Assembly: GCA_009908845.1 (NCBI GenBank)
Contig: JAAAOQ010000071.1
Location: 1-37,059 of the forward strand
From: Gammaproteobacteria bacterium
Lineage (GTDB): Bacteria; Pseudomonadota; Gammaproteobacteria; Chromatiales; Chromatiaceae
DNA length: 37,059 bases
Reading direction: 5' to 3'
The notes beneath the pieces are model-generated. The model searched no databases. It was not told where the DNA came from and was given only the letters and a program-made list of their open reading frames with translations. Shown here piece after piece: positions 1 to 9,227 of the stretch; positions within the stretch are counted from its first letter, which is position 1, and the number at the start of each line of letters is the position of its first letter. Both the position numbers and the translations under genes were made by a program.

Positions 1-2985
1 GAGACCGACGCCGACGCCGCTGACGAGCCGGACGGGGAGCTGGAGCCAGGTATCCCGGTCGTCGGGGTCGGCGCCTCGGCGGGTGGTTTGCGGGCCTTTC
101 GGCAGTTGTTGTCCTCGCTGCCGGCCGAGACCGGGATGGCCTTCGTGCTCATCCAGCATCTGGACCCGACGCATCAATCGCTCTTGCCGGAACTGCTGCA
201 GCCAGACTCGCCGATTCCGGTCAGCCGAGTGCATGATGGGACGCTGCTGGAGCCGAACCGGGTCTATGTGATGGAGCCGGGACAAGAGCTGCGCCTGCTC
301 CACAACCGGCTGCATAGCTTGACGCTCGATCCCAAGGGCCGGCCGTTCCATCCCATCGACACCTTCTTCAATAGTTTGGCCGAGGATCGCGGCAGTAAGG
401 CGATCGGCGTGATCCTGTCGGGGACCGCAACCGACGGCACCTTGGGCAGCCGCAGCATCAAGGAGGCGGACGGGATCACCTTTGCCCAGGATCGCGACAG
501 TGCCGAGTATCCGCCGATGCCGGGGAATGCGGTCGCGGCGGGGTACGTCGATTTCATCCTGCCGCCGGCCGAGATCGCGCACGAGCTCGCGCGGCTCGCC
601 GCCCACCCGATGCTGCGCACGCAATGGGGCGTTGACGGCGATCGGATGCTGCCGATGCGTCTGGAGGCCCTGAACAAGATCCTGATCCTGCTGCGCTCGC
701 GCACCGGTCACGACTTCTCCTACTACAAGCGCACGACGATCAGACGCCGTATCAACCGGCGGCTGCTGCTGCACAAGCTGAAGGATGCCGACCAGTACAT
801 CCGCCTATTGCAGCAAGACGGCAAGGAGATCGACGAGCTGCTGCAAGACATCCTGATCAATGTCACCGGCTTTTTCCGCGACGCGGACGGCTTCAAGGCG
901 CTGCAGCAGGTCGCCTTTCCGGCCCTGCTCAGGCGGCGTCCGGCGGAGGCGCCGCTGCGGATCTGGGTGCCGGCCTGCGCCAGCGGCCAAGAGGTCTATT
1001 CGATTGCGATCGTGCTGCTCGAGTCTCTGGAAGAGAGTGGTATCCGGCCGGGTTTTCAGCTCTTCGGCAGCGATATCGATGAGGAGGCGATCGAGCGCGC
1101 GCGCCAGGCCGTCTATCCGCCAAGCATCGAGGATGAGGTCTCGCCGGCGCGATTGAAGCGCTGGTTCAACAAGGTGCCCGGCGGCTATCGGGTCAGCACC
1201 AGCCTGCGCGAGAACTGCGTGTTCGCCACCCAAAGCGTGGTGCGTGATCCGCCGTTCTCACGGATGGACCTGGTGAGCTGTCGCAACCTGCTGATCTACC
1301 TGGAGGCCGTGCTCCAGAAGAAGGTGCTGCAGCTGTTTCATTATGCGCTGCAACCGGATGGCTTCCTGCTGCTGGGGGGCTCCGAGAGCATTGGCGCGCA
1401 GACCCACCTGTTCGCGTTGAAGGACAAGGCCGGCAAGCTCTATCAGAAGAAATGGGCCGCGTTCAGCGCGACGACCGAGGCGGCCTTTCGGATGGAGCAC
1501 GCGCCGGTGCCGCCTGTCGAGGACCAGCAGCACAGCGGCCAGGCGTCGAGCGCCTATGATCTCGGGCGCGTAGTCGAGCAGAAGCTGGTGGAGCGCTATG
1601 CCCCGAGCGGCGTCGTGATCGGGCCGGACCAGCGCATTCTGCGCTTTCTCGGGCGGGCCTGGCCCTATATCGAGCATCCGCCGGGCTCGGCAACGCTGAG
1701 CCTGTATAAGGTGGTGCACCCGGACCTGCTATTGGAGCTGCGCGCGGCCGTGCATTGGGCGCGCAAGTCCGGTGCCGATGTACGTAAGGAGGCGGTGCGG
1801 GTCCGGGTCGATGGGGCGGCGCGGCTGGTCACCATCCAGGTGCTATCGCTTGGCGGCGTGATCCCCAGTGAGCCCAATCTGATGGTGCTGTTCGAGCCGT
1901 GCGCGCCGTGCGAGCCGGTAGCGGCACCGGCTCAGCAGCGGGACCCCGCGGCCAACACCGACGCAAGCGCTGAGGAGGCGGCCGGGAACGAGGAGCCTGA
2001 GCTTGTGCCGCGGTTGCAGGAGCGCATCGCGGAGCTCGAGCGCGAGCTTGCCGACACCCGCGAGTACATGCAGTCGATCGCCGAGGAGCAGGAAGGCTAC
2101 AACGAGGAGTTGCGCTCGGCGAACGAGGAGATCCAATCGACCAACGAGGAATTGCAGAGCACCAACGAGGAGCTCGAAACGGCCAAGGAAGAGCTGCAAA
2201 GCGGCAATGAAGAGCTTGCCACCGTCAATGTCGAGCTCGAGAACCGTAACGAAGAGCTGGCCCGGACCAACAACGATCTCAGCAACCTGCTCAACAGCGT
2301 CAATCTGCCGGTCCTGATCCTCGGCGCCGATCTCAGCGTGCGGCAGTTCACCCGCCCCGCCGCGCAGCTGCTGAATCTGATCGACACCGACCTCGGACGC
2401 CCGATCGGCAACATCAAGCCGAACATCGAGATCCCTGACCTGGAGCGTCTGGTGCTCGACGTGATCGAGACCATGAGCCGCGAGGAGCTCGAGCTCCAGG
2501 ACCGTGACGGCCATTGGTATCTCGTGCGCGTGCGGCCCTATCGCACCCTCGATAATCGCATCGATGGCGCCATCTTGTTGTTCGTCGAGATCGACGACGT
2601 CAAACGGTTGCAACGGCTGGAACAGGCGCTGAACGCGGAGCGCCGTTTCGCTTCCATCGCGCGCGATACCGAAGACGTCGTCATCGTCCAAGATCGCCAT
2701 GGCATTATTCAGGCATGGAATCCGGCCGCCGAGCGGCTCTATGGCTATACTGAGCAGGATGTGCTCAGCACGGATGTTCGTGTGCTGGTCCCCAGTGAGC
2801 AGCGCGAGCAGGTCGAGGCCCTACTGCATGCGATCGACGGCGGATCGGTGCAGTCGCCATTCTCCCTCGAGCGTCTCAGCAAGGACGGGCGGCGGATTCC
2901 AGTGCAGCTCTTCGCCTCGCGCCTGTTGGATAGCCAGGGTCAGGCGGTGGCCGTCGCCACGATCGAGCGGCCGGTGTCGACATGA
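1..2985 (+). CDS. CheB-CheR fusion with PAS domains (5' end outside window)
   Basis: The frame is open from base 1, so the gene starts upstream; numbering here is from the first codon in the window. Residues 18-190 are a CheB methylesterase domain with the GASAGG nucleophile (Ser26), His53 (LIQHLDP) and Asp145 (SGTATDG), so the triad is intact. A CheR methyltransferase follows: the N-terminal helical part with TTIRRRINRR, then the SAM-binding segment WVPACASGQEVYS. From about residue 667 to 765 a long coiled coil repeats NEEL/TNEEL units, then come two PAS domains (about 765-865 and 875-985). The protein ends after the second PAS with no histidine kinase or GGDEF output. Such fusions are known in proteobacterial sensory systems; substrate and partner are unknown. 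The next gene, 245 bp downstream on the same strand, is a PAS-GGDEF protein that could be a signalling partner (inference). Confidence 0.93.
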   Translation, partial: ETDADAADEPDGELEPGIPVVGVGASAGGLRAFRQLLSSLPAETGMAFVLIQHLDPTHQSLLPELLQPDSPIPVSRVHDGTLLEPNRVYVMEPGQELRLLHNRLHSLTLDPKGRPFHPIDTFFNSLAEDRGSKAIGVILSGTATDGTLGSRSIKEADGITFAQDRDSAEYPPMPGNAVAAGYVDFILPPAEIAHELARLAAHPMLRTQWGVDGDRMLPMRLEALNKILILLRSRTGHDFSYYKRTTIRRRINRRLLLHKLKDADQYIRLLQQDGKEIDELLQDILINVTGFFRDADGFKALQQVAFPALLRRRPAEAPLRIWVPACASGQEVYSIAIVLLESLEESGIRPGFQLFGSDIDEEAIERARQAVYPPSIEDEVSPARLKRWFNKVPGGYRVSTSLRENCVFATQSVVRDPPFSRMDLVSCRNLLIYLEAVLQKKVLQLFHYALQPDGFLLLGGSESIGAQTHLFALKDKAGKLYQKKWAAFSATTEAAFRMEHAPVPPVEDQQHSGQASSAYDLGRVVEQKLVERYAPSGVVIGPDQRILRFLGRAWPYIEHPPGSATLSLYKVVHPDLLLELRAAVHWARKSGADVRKEAVRVRVDGAARLVTIQVLSLGGVIPSEPNLMVLFEPCAPCEPVAAPAQQRDPAANTDASAEEAAGNEEPELVPRLQERIAELERELADTREYMQSIAEEQEGYNEELRSANEEIQSTNEELQSTNEELETAKEELQSGNEELATVNVELENRNEELARTNNDLSNLLNSVNLPVLILGADLSVRQFTRPAAQLLNLIDTDLGRPIGNIKPNIEIPDLERLVLDVIETMSREELELQDRDGHWYLVRVRPYRTLDNRIDGAILLFVEIDDVKRLQRLEQALNAERRFASIARDTEDVVIVQDRHGIIQAWNPAAERLYGYTEQDVLSTDVRVLVPSEQREQVEALLHAIDGGSVQSPFSLERLSKDGRRIPVQLFASRLLDSQGQAVAVATIERPVST

Positions 2986-3230
2986 TGTGGATGCGGCGCC
3001 GGTCCGGGTTGTGCCGATGCGCTCAAATCGGTACTCCGAACGGTGAAGCGGTGGCCCCGAGGCCAGGACGGGATACCGGAAAGCGTGTCGCGGTTCAAAC
3101 TTGCCGGCGAGGATGTTGCGCTATGGTTTGAAGTAGGGACGGCCTGGGACCGGATCGTTCAGGGTTTGATCGGCGCACTCTGCTGGAAGCTTTTTCCAGG
3201 CAGCGGCCGCTGATGCGGCAGGAGGCGGGG

Positions 3231-5783
3231 ATGTCGAAGTACGAGCACGTTGACCGCGAGGATCTCGTGCGGTTGTTGACCCGCGCCGAGCAAACGCTGC
3301 GGGCCGAGACCGACGATGACGCGCGGCGCCGATTGCATGAGCTGGAGCTGCATCAGATCGAGCTCGAGCTCAGCAACCGCGAGCTGGCCGCGGCCCAAAC
3401 CGAACTCGAGGTCTCCCGTGAGCAGTTCGCCGTGCTGTTCGATTTCGCGCCAGTCGCCTATCTGCAGCTCGATCTCAACGGCAACATCTCGCGCTCGAAT
3501 CTCGCCGCCGCGCGCCTGCTCGGCCGGGAACGCGGCCTGCTCGATGGCTGGCCGCTGGCCTCGATCCTGGGCGGACAGGAACGCTCGCATCTGCTCAGGC
3601 ACCTCAATGCGGCCTTTGCGGATGAAGGCATCGTCTCGGACGCCTTTCAGCTCGAGGCACGCCGTCAAGAGCGCGCGCGCGAGCTGCGCCTCGATAGCTG
3701 CGTGATGATGGATGCGGATGGCTCGCATCACTGTCTGACGACCCTCACCGACATCACCGAGCTCCATCAGGTGCAACGACGGCTGCGCCGCAGCAACCAG
3801 GAGTTGAAGACGCTGCTCACGGCGGCCCCGGTCGGGATCGGGATGGTCTGTGAGCGCGTGTTCCAGTCGGTGAATCAACGCCTGCTCGAGCTGCTCGGCT
3901 ACTCCGAAGAGGAGCTGATCGGCCAAAGCGCGCGCATGATCTATCCCAATACGGGCGAGTTCGAGCGCGTCGCGCGCGTCAAGCACGCCCAGGTCCGGGC
4001 CTATGGCGTCGGCGAGATCGAGGCCGTCATGCGCCGACGCGATGGCACCCTGGTCGATGTCCTGCTGCGCTCTGCGGCGCTCGATCCGGCCGATCTGAGG
4101 GCGGGGCTGGTGTTCACCGTGCTGGATATCACTGACCGCAAGCGCGCCGAGCGCGAGCGCGATCTGGCCCAGCAGCTGCTCGATCAGGCGCTCGAAGGCG
4201 GGCAGATCGGCACCTATTCGGCCCAGATGCCCGATGGGACGCTCGAGGTGGATGCACGCTACCTGGCGATGCTGGGATACCGTCCCGGCGAGCTGCGGCT
4301 CGACTGGCACACCTGGCTCGAGATGATCCATCCCGAGGATCGCGCGGCGGTCGAGGCGCGGATGAAGCCGGTGATCGACGGCGAGGTCGATTCCTTCGAG
4401 GCTGAGTACCGGATGCGTCATCGCTCGGGCCATTGGGTCTGGGTGCTGGATCGCTCTCGGGTCCATGACCGGAAGACGGATAGGGCCGGGCTGCAAACGG
4501 CTGGGACCCACCTGGATATCACCCGCCGGCGCGAAGCCGAGGGGCAGGTGATGTACCTGGTCGAGCACGATGCGGCGACGGATGTCTTGAATCGGCGCGG
4601 GATCATGCGCTCGATCCAGACGATTCACGGCCAAGCCAAGCGCTCCGGTCAGCCCTTTGCGATCGCGATCCTGGACCTGGACCGTTTCAAAGAGATCAAC
4701 GACGCCTACGGGCACCTGGCGGGCGATGCGGTCCTGCGTCGCGCCGGCGAGATGCTCCGACACGAGCTGCGCTCGGCCGACTGGGTCGGGCGTTGGGGGG
4801 GTGACGAATTCATCCTGGTGATCCCGGACAGCAGCGCCGCAACGGCGATGGCGACCATCGAGCGCGTGCGGGCACGCATCGGCGCGGAGCCGATCGACGC
4901 CGGGGGGCACGCGGTGCGCCTCTCCATCAGTGCTGGGCTGGCGCTTTTCCGGCCGGGCGCAGACAGCCTCGAGGCGGTGATCCAGCGGGCCGATGCCGCG
5001 CTCTACCGGGCGAAGGGCCGTGGCCGTAACCGTGCGGTGTTCGATGGCGCCGAGGAAGGTCAGGCGGCGATCTCACTTGCGGCGGTGCTGCAAGAGGTGC
5101 TGCGGGAGGAGACCATCGAGGTCTGCGAACGGCCGATCCTGGCGCTGCGCTCGGGCAGGCAACGCGCGCGGGAACTGGTCGCCCAGGTGCCGCATCCCGC
5201 TGGCGGCCTGCTCGACGAACAGGGCTGTATCGAGGTCGCGCAGCAGCTCGGTCTGATGCATCGCATCGACCAGATCCTGGTGGCGGCGGCGGCCGAGCGG
5301 CTGGCTGCAGCACCACCGGAAGAGGCGGGACAAGATGCGTGCTTGGTCTTCGTGCGCCTATCTCGCGACTCGGTGCTGCATGCGAGCTACATGGAGGCCC
5401 TCGCCGAGCGGGTGCCGGCGAACCGGTCAGGGCGCAGCGATGCCGGTCTGGTGCTGACCGTCGATGAAGCCCAATTCCCTCAGGGTGCGAAGCAGGTCTT
5501 GGCGGGTCTGCAGCCGCTGCTCGAGCGCGGTTGCAAGCTGGGGGTCGCCGGCTTCGGCGGTCAGCAATCGACCATCCGCTTCCTGGTCGAGCTGCCCGTG
5601 GCCTTCGTCATCGTCGATGCCGAACTGATGCGTCTTGCGGCCGAGTCGCCGCGCGCACACACCGCCCTGGTCTGCATGACGCAGACCGCTCGCGACATGG
5701 GATGCACCGTCATTGCGCGTCAGGACGGCGAGGCGGCCTCGCCGGAATCGATGGCGTCTTTGGGGATCGACTGGGTGCAGTGA
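3231..5783 (+). CDS. PAS-PAS-PAS-GGDEF protein with degenerate EAL domain
   Basis: The start is placed at the ATG at 3231 because AGGAGG lies at 3220-3225; an in-frame ATG at 3213 lies upstream of that ribosome site. The 850-residue protein has an N-terminal coiled coil, three PAS domains (about 60-180, 190-305, 310-430), the second ending in the usual DITDRKRAE linker, and a GGDEF domain with LDLDRFKEIND and intact GRWGGDEF, so it should make c-di-GMP. The last 210 residues are recognisably EAL-like but catalytically broken: EAL is ELV, the Asn of the NLS segment is Arg (VRLS), the DDFG metal site is AGFG, the Lys of LKID is Val (VIVDAE), and AEGVE is ARQDGE. It ends at WVQ, where normal EAL domains read QG. 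It has no transmembrane segment. Expected role: sensory diguanylate cyclase with a regulatory pseudo-EAL domain. Confidence 0.92.
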   Translation: MSKYEHVDREDLVRLLTRAEQTLRAETDDDARRRLHELELHQIELELSNRELAAAQTELEVSREQFAVLFDFAPVAYLQLDLNGNISRSNLAAARLLGRERGLLDGWPLASILGGQERSHLLRHLNAAFADEGIVSDAFQLEARRQERARELRLDSCVMMDADGSHHCLTTLTDITELHQVQRRLRRSNQELKTLLTAAPVGIGMVCERVFQSVNQRLLELLGYSEEELIGQSARMIYPNTGEFERVARVKHAQVRAYGVGEIEAVMRRRDGTLVDVLLRSAALDPADLRAGLVFTVLDITDRKRAERERDLAQQLLDQALEGGQIGTYSAQMPDGTLEVDARYLAMLGYRPGELRLDWHTWLEMIHPEDRAAVEARMKPVIDGEVDSFEAEYRMRHRSGHWVWVLDRSRVHDRKTDRAGLQTAGTHLDITRRREAEGQVMYLVEHDAATDVLNRRGIMRSIQTIHGQAKRSGQPFAIAILDLDRFKEINDAYGHLAGDAVLRRAGEMLRHELRSADWVGRWGGDEFILVIPDSSAATAMATIERVRARIGAEPIDAGGHAVRLSISAGLALFRPGADSLEAVIQRADAALYRAKGRGRNRAVFDGAEEGQAAISLAAVLQEVLREETIEVCERPILALRSGRQRARELVAQVPHPAGGLLDEQGCIEVAQQLGLMHRIDQILVAAAAERLAAAPPEEAGQDACLVFVRLSRDSVLHASYMEALAERVPANRSGRSDAGLVLTVDEAQFPQGAKQVLAGLQPLLERGCKLGVAGFGGQQSTIRFLVELPVAFVIVDAELMRLAAESPRAHTALVCMTQTARDMGCTVIARQDGEAASPESMASLGIDWVQ

Positions 5784-5838
5784 TTTGAGCGCATGCGAAT
5801 ATTCCGATGTTGTGAGGTCGATCAACGGGCATGAGGGG

Positions 5839-5874
5839 CGAAGCCGCTACGCTGAAGGGGCATTTGCGGCTTCG
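5839..5874 (+). promoter_or_regulatory. Hairpin in the sdhC leader, next to the start codon
   Basis: CGAAGCCGC (5839-5847) and GCGGCTTCG (5866-5874) form a perfect 9-bp stem with an 18-nt loop, 7 nt before the sdhC ATG at 5882. The only plausible ribosome site (GGGG just after the stem) adjoins it, so the fold could affect translation of the sdhCAB operon. It has no U-tract, so it is not a classical terminator for the upstream gene. Function is inferred. Confidence 0.45.
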
Positions 5875-5881
5875 GGGTCCC

Positions 5882-6538
5882 ATGTCTTCCTCCATCGAGA
5901 ATTCGCACTTCCTGCTGCGCCGGCTGCACTCGCTGCTCGGCCTGGTGCCGATCGGCGCCTTCCTGGTCTTCCATCTGTGGGAGAACTCGCAGTCACGCTT
6001 CGGCGCTGCGCACTACAACGACGAGGTCGTCGGTGCGCTCCAGGGCCTGAACTATCTGCTCGTCTTCGAGCTGTTCCTGATCGCGCTGCCGCTGTTGTTC
6101 CATGCCGGCTACGGGCTGGTGATCCTCCGGCACGGCCGTGCCGAACCGCGCCGCTACGGCTATCTGCGCAACCGGCTCTATTGGCTGCAGCGGCTCTCCG
6201 GCGTCGGGCTGATCCTGTTCCTGCTGCTGCATGTCGGGCTGACGCGCATCGCCGGGCTGTTCGATCCCGCGATCAGCGCCGACCTGTTCGGCCATATGCA
6301 GCGGGCGCTGATGCAGCCGCCGGTGTTCGGGCTCTACCTCGTCGGGCTGCTGCTGGCGGTGTTCCATCTCGCCAACGGCCTGGCGACGGCCGCGATCGTC
6401 TGGGGCCTGACCACTAGCGCCGAGGCGCAGCGCCGCTTCGGCTGGGTCTGCGCCGGCTTCGGGCTGCTGCTCGCCGCGATGGGCGTGCACGGGCTGCTTG
6501 GGTTCCTGATCGCGCCCGGCGCCGGAGGCGGCGCATGA
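5882..6538 (+). CDS. sdhC: Succinate dehydrogenase/fumarate reductase cytochrome b558 subunit
   Basis: Single-polypeptide di-haem membrane anchor of a type B succinate:quinone oxidoreductase, 218 residues with five predicted membrane helices. It follows Bacillus subtilis SdhC nearly motif for motif: RRLHSLLG near the N-terminus, and His31 (FLVFHLWEN), His74 (LLFHAGYG), His117 (LLLHVGL) and His162 (VFHLANGL) at the positions of the four axial haem ligands. The start at 5882 gives MSSSIENSHF, matching family length; the in-frame ATG at 5831 would add 17 residues of non-family sequence. It overlaps sdhA by 4 nt (ATGA), so the genes are translationally coupled. Type B enzymes usually work with low-potential menaquinone, unlike the SdhCD type common in gammaproteobacteria; direction (succinate oxidation or fumarate reduction) cannot be read from sequence. 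Confidence 0.93.
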   Translation: MSSSIENSHFLLRRLHSLLGLVPIGAFLVFHLWENSQSRFGAAHYNDEVVGALQGLNYLLVFELFLIALPLLFHAGYGLVILRHGRAEPRRYGYLRNRLYWLQRLSGVGLILFLLLHVGLTRIAGLFDPAISADLFGHMQRALMQPPVFGLYLVGLLLAVFHLANGLATAAIVWGLTTSAEAQRRFGWVCAGFGLLLAAMGVHGLLGFLIAPGAGGGA

Positions 6539-8433
6539 GCGGCGGGCAGCAGGGCGGTCAGGTCATCGTCATCGGCGGCGGGCTCGGCGGCCTCTGGGCG
6601 ACCTTGGCGATCGCCGCGGCCGGACATCGGGTGACGCTGTTCTCGCTGTTCGAGGTGATGCGCTCGCACTCGGCCTGCGCCCAGGGCGGGATCAACGCGG
6701 TGCTGGATACGAAGGGCCAGCACGACAGCGTCCGGCAGCACATCGTCGACACCATCAAGGGCGGCAGCTATCTGGCCAACCAGCCGCCGATCCAGTCGAT
6801 GTGCGAGGACGCGCCTGGGTTGATCCGCACCTTCGAGCGCATGGGCGTGACCTTCTCACGCACCCCCGAGGGACTCTTGGACCTGCGCCTGTTCGGCGGC
6901 GTCAAGAACAAGCGCACCTGCTTCGCCGGCGCCAGCACCGGCCAGCAGTTGCTCTACGGCGTCGACCAGCAGGTCCGGCGCCTCGAGACCGAGGGCCAGG
7001 TCGCGAAGCAGGAGTGGTGGGAGTTCCTGTCGATCGTCCGGGACGCCGACGGGGTCTGCCGCGGCATCGTCGCGCTGGACCTGCGCAGCCTCGAGGTGCG
7101 CGCCTTCCGCGCCGATGCGGTCGTGCTCGCGACCGGCGGGCTCGGCCAGATCTATGCCCCCAAGACCACCTGTTCGACCAATTCCACCGGCGCTGCGGCC
7201 AGTCGGGTCTACCAGCAGGGCGCGCGCTTCGCCAATGCCGAGTTCTTCCAGTTCCATCCGACCGCGATGCTCGGCGAGGACAAGACCCGGCTGATGACCG
7301 AGGCCGCTCGCGGCGAGGGCGGGCGGGTCTGGGTGCCCAAGGACCCGGCCGACCGGCGCGAGCCAACACGCATCCCCGAGGCGGAGCGCTTCTATTTCCT
7401 CGAGGAGTGGTACCCGAGCTATGGCAACACGGTGCCGCGCGATATCGCCTCGCGCGCGATCTGGAAGGTCACGCGCGAGCTCGGCCTCGGGATCGGCGGC
7501 GGCGATCGGGTCTATCTCGATCTGACCCATCTCGAGCGCGGCTTCGTCTCGACCCGGCTTGGCGCGATCCTGTCGATCTACCGCAAGTTCGCCGGCCAGG
7601 ACCCGCTGACGACGCCGATGGAGATCTTCCCGGCCGCGCACTATGCGATGGGCGGGCTCTGGGTCGACTACGAGAAGGACCCCGCGACCGGTGGGATGAG
7701 ACGCGGCAGCCCGCGCAACCATGCGACCAGCATCCCCGGGCTCTATGCCTGCGGCGAGTGCGACTATGCCTACCATGGGGCCAACCGTCTAGGCGCCAAT
7801 TCGTTGCTCTCGGCCTCCTATTCGGGGCGCGTCGCCGGTGAGGCGGTGGCCAGCTATCTGAGCGGGCTCGAGCGCGGGGCTGAGGCCGCTCCGGCGGCGG
7901 TCTTCGACGCGGAGCAGGGTCGGCAAGCCGAGATCAACCAGCGCTTGATGCGGTCCGACGGCGATCAGAACCCGTTCCGGCTCCATCGAGAGCTCGGTGA
8001 GCTGATGACCACCAAGGTTGGCGTGATCCGCGACAACGCCGGGCTGGATGAGGCCATCGCCGAGCTCCAGGCGCTCGAGCAGCGCTTCGAACGGCTCGAT
8101 CTGGCCGAGTCCAGCGCCTGGGCGAATCAGAGTCTGGCCCATGCCCGTCAGGTGCTGGACATGGTCCGCCTTGCGCAGGTGATGGCCGTGAGCGCCCGCG
8201 CGCGCGACGAATGCCGCGGCGCCCATTTCAAGCCCGCCTTCGATATCAAGATGCCCGAAGACAGTTTCCCCGGCGAGCCCGCGTTCGAGGCCTATCGCGA
8301 GCGCTGGAAGGCAAACAACGCCGAATGGCTCAAGACCACGGTCGCTGATCATGGCCCGGATGGGCCGCGCATCCACTTCGAGCCGGTCGATCTCGGACTG
8401 CTGGCCCCCGAGCAGCCAAGAGACTATCGCTGA
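6535..8433 (+). CDS. sdhA: Succinate dehydrogenase/fumarate reductase flavoprotein subunit
   Basis: Catalytic FAD subunit, 632 residues, interconverting succinate and fumarate at the inner face of the membrane. It has an N-terminal dinucleotide fold (VIGGGLGGL), the covalent FAD site RSHSACAQGG with His45 as ligand, the Bacillus-like stretch RTPEGLLDLRLFGG, the substrate-binding FQFHPTA and RGEGGR motifs, and the C-terminal FAD segment YACGECDYAYHGANRLGANS. Resemblance is to Bacillus/epsilonproteobacterial SdhA/FrdA rather than E. coli SdhA, agreeing with the di-haem anchor upstream. It starts inside the sdhC stop (ATGA) and its own TGA overlaps the sdhB ATG by one base. Assignment is firm; choice between sdh and frd naming is not. 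Confidence 0.95.
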   Translation: MSGGQQGGQVIVIGGGLGGLWATLAIAAAGHRVTLFSLFEVMRSHSACAQGGINAVLDTKGQHDSVRQHIVDTIKGGSYLANQPPIQSMCEDAPGLIRTFERMGVTFSRTPEGLLDLRLFGGVKNKRTCFAGASTGQQLLYGVDQQVRRLETEGQVAKQEWWEFLSIVRDADGVCRGIVALDLRSLEVRAFRADAVVLATGGLGQIYAPKTTCSTNSTGAAASRVYQQGARFANAEFFQFHPTAMLGEDKTRLMTEAARGEGGRVWVPKDPADRREPTRIPEAERFYFLEEWYPSYGNTVPRDIASRAIWKVTRELGLGIGGGDRVYLDLTHLERGFVSTRLGAILSIYRKFAGQDPLTTPMEIFPAAHYAMGGLWVDYEKDPATGGMRRGSPRNHATSIPGLYACGECDYAYHGANRLGANSLLSASYSGRVAGEAVASYLSGLERGAEAAPAAVFDAEQGRQAEINQRLMRSDGDQNPFRLHRELGELMTTKVGVIRDNAGLDEAIAELQALEQRFERLDLAESSAWANQSLAHARQVLDMVRLAQVMAVSARARDECRGAHFKPAFDIKMPEDSFPGEPAFEAYRERWKANNAEWLKTTVADHGPDGPRIHFEPVDLGLLAPEQPRDYR

Positions 8434-9227
8434 TGCAAGCCCAGACGCCATCCGACTCGCCCGCCTGCGAGACCGTCGAGCTCCAGATCCGCCGCCAGCA
8501 CGGCCCGACCAGTCGACCGTATTGGCAGACCTTCGCATGCCCGGTGCGCCCGGGCGCCAATGTCGTCTCGCTGCTGATGGACCTGCGCGAGCACTGCGTG
8601 ACCCAGGACGGGACACGGGTCGATCCGGTCGCGTTCGAGCACAACTGCATGGAGGAGGTCTGCGGCGCCTGCGCGATGCTGATCAATGGCTCGCCGCGGC
8701 CGGCCTGCTCGGCGCTGATCGCCGAGCTCGAGGCGCCGATCCGGCTCGAGCCACTGCCCAAGTTCCCGGTCGTGCGCGACCTGATGGTCGATCGCGCGGC
8801 GCTGTTCGCGCACCTCAAGCAGGTCAAGGCCTGGATCAAGCTCGATGGGCCTTGGGACGTCCATGAGCGCGCGCCGCGCGTCTCACCCAAGGAGTGGCAA
8901 GCGAACTATCTCTACAGCCGCTGCATGAGCTGCGGCTGTTGCATGGCCGCCTGTCCGCAGTTCGGCCCCCAGTTCGGCCCCGAGGCGACCTTCGTCGGAC
9001 CGGCGCCCTTGGCCCAGGTGCGGCTGATGAACGCCCATCCAACCGGCCGTTACGACAAGGCCGAACGCCTGCACGCGATCATGGCCGACGGTGGGCTCAG
9101 TGATTGCGGCAATGCCCAGAATTGCGTGCGCGTCTGCCCGAAGGCGATCCCGCTCACGACCGCGATTGGCGAGTTGGGGCGCGAGACGACGCTGCAGGCA
9201 TTCAAGGACCTGTTCGGTCCTCACTAA
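8433..9227 (+). CDS. sdhB: Succinate dehydrogenase/fumarate reductase iron-sulfur subunit
   Basis: Electron-transfer subunit of 264 residues carrying electrons from FAD to the haem anchor. The N-terminal ferredoxin-like part binds [2Fe-2S] through HNCMEEVCGACAM and a later Cys (RPAC). The C-terminal part has CMSCGCCMAACP for [4Fe-4S] and the CGNAQNCVRVCP segment for the [3Fe-4S]/[4Fe-4S] sites, followed by the conserved AIPLTTAIGELGRE tail. It begins in a TGATG overlap with sdhA and ends the operon. No clear rho-independent terminator follows. Confidence 0.95.
   Translation: MQAQTPSDSPACETVELQIRRQHGPTSRPYWQTFACPVRPGANVVSLLMDLREHCVTQDGTRVDPVAFEHNCMEEVCGACAMLINGSPRPACSALIAELEAPIRLEPLPKFPVVRDLMVDRAALFAHLKQVKAWIKLDGPWDVHERAPRVSPKEWQANYLYSRCMSCGCCMAACPQFGPQFGPEATFVGPAPLAQVRLMNAHPTGRYDKAERLHAIMADGGLSDCGNAQNCVRVCPKAIPLTTAIGELGRETTLQAFKDLFGPH

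Noticed and set aside
3159-4910. 583-codon open frame on the minus strand
   Set aside because: It is antisense to the PAS-GGDEF gene, has no family motifs, and arises from high-GC codon bias.
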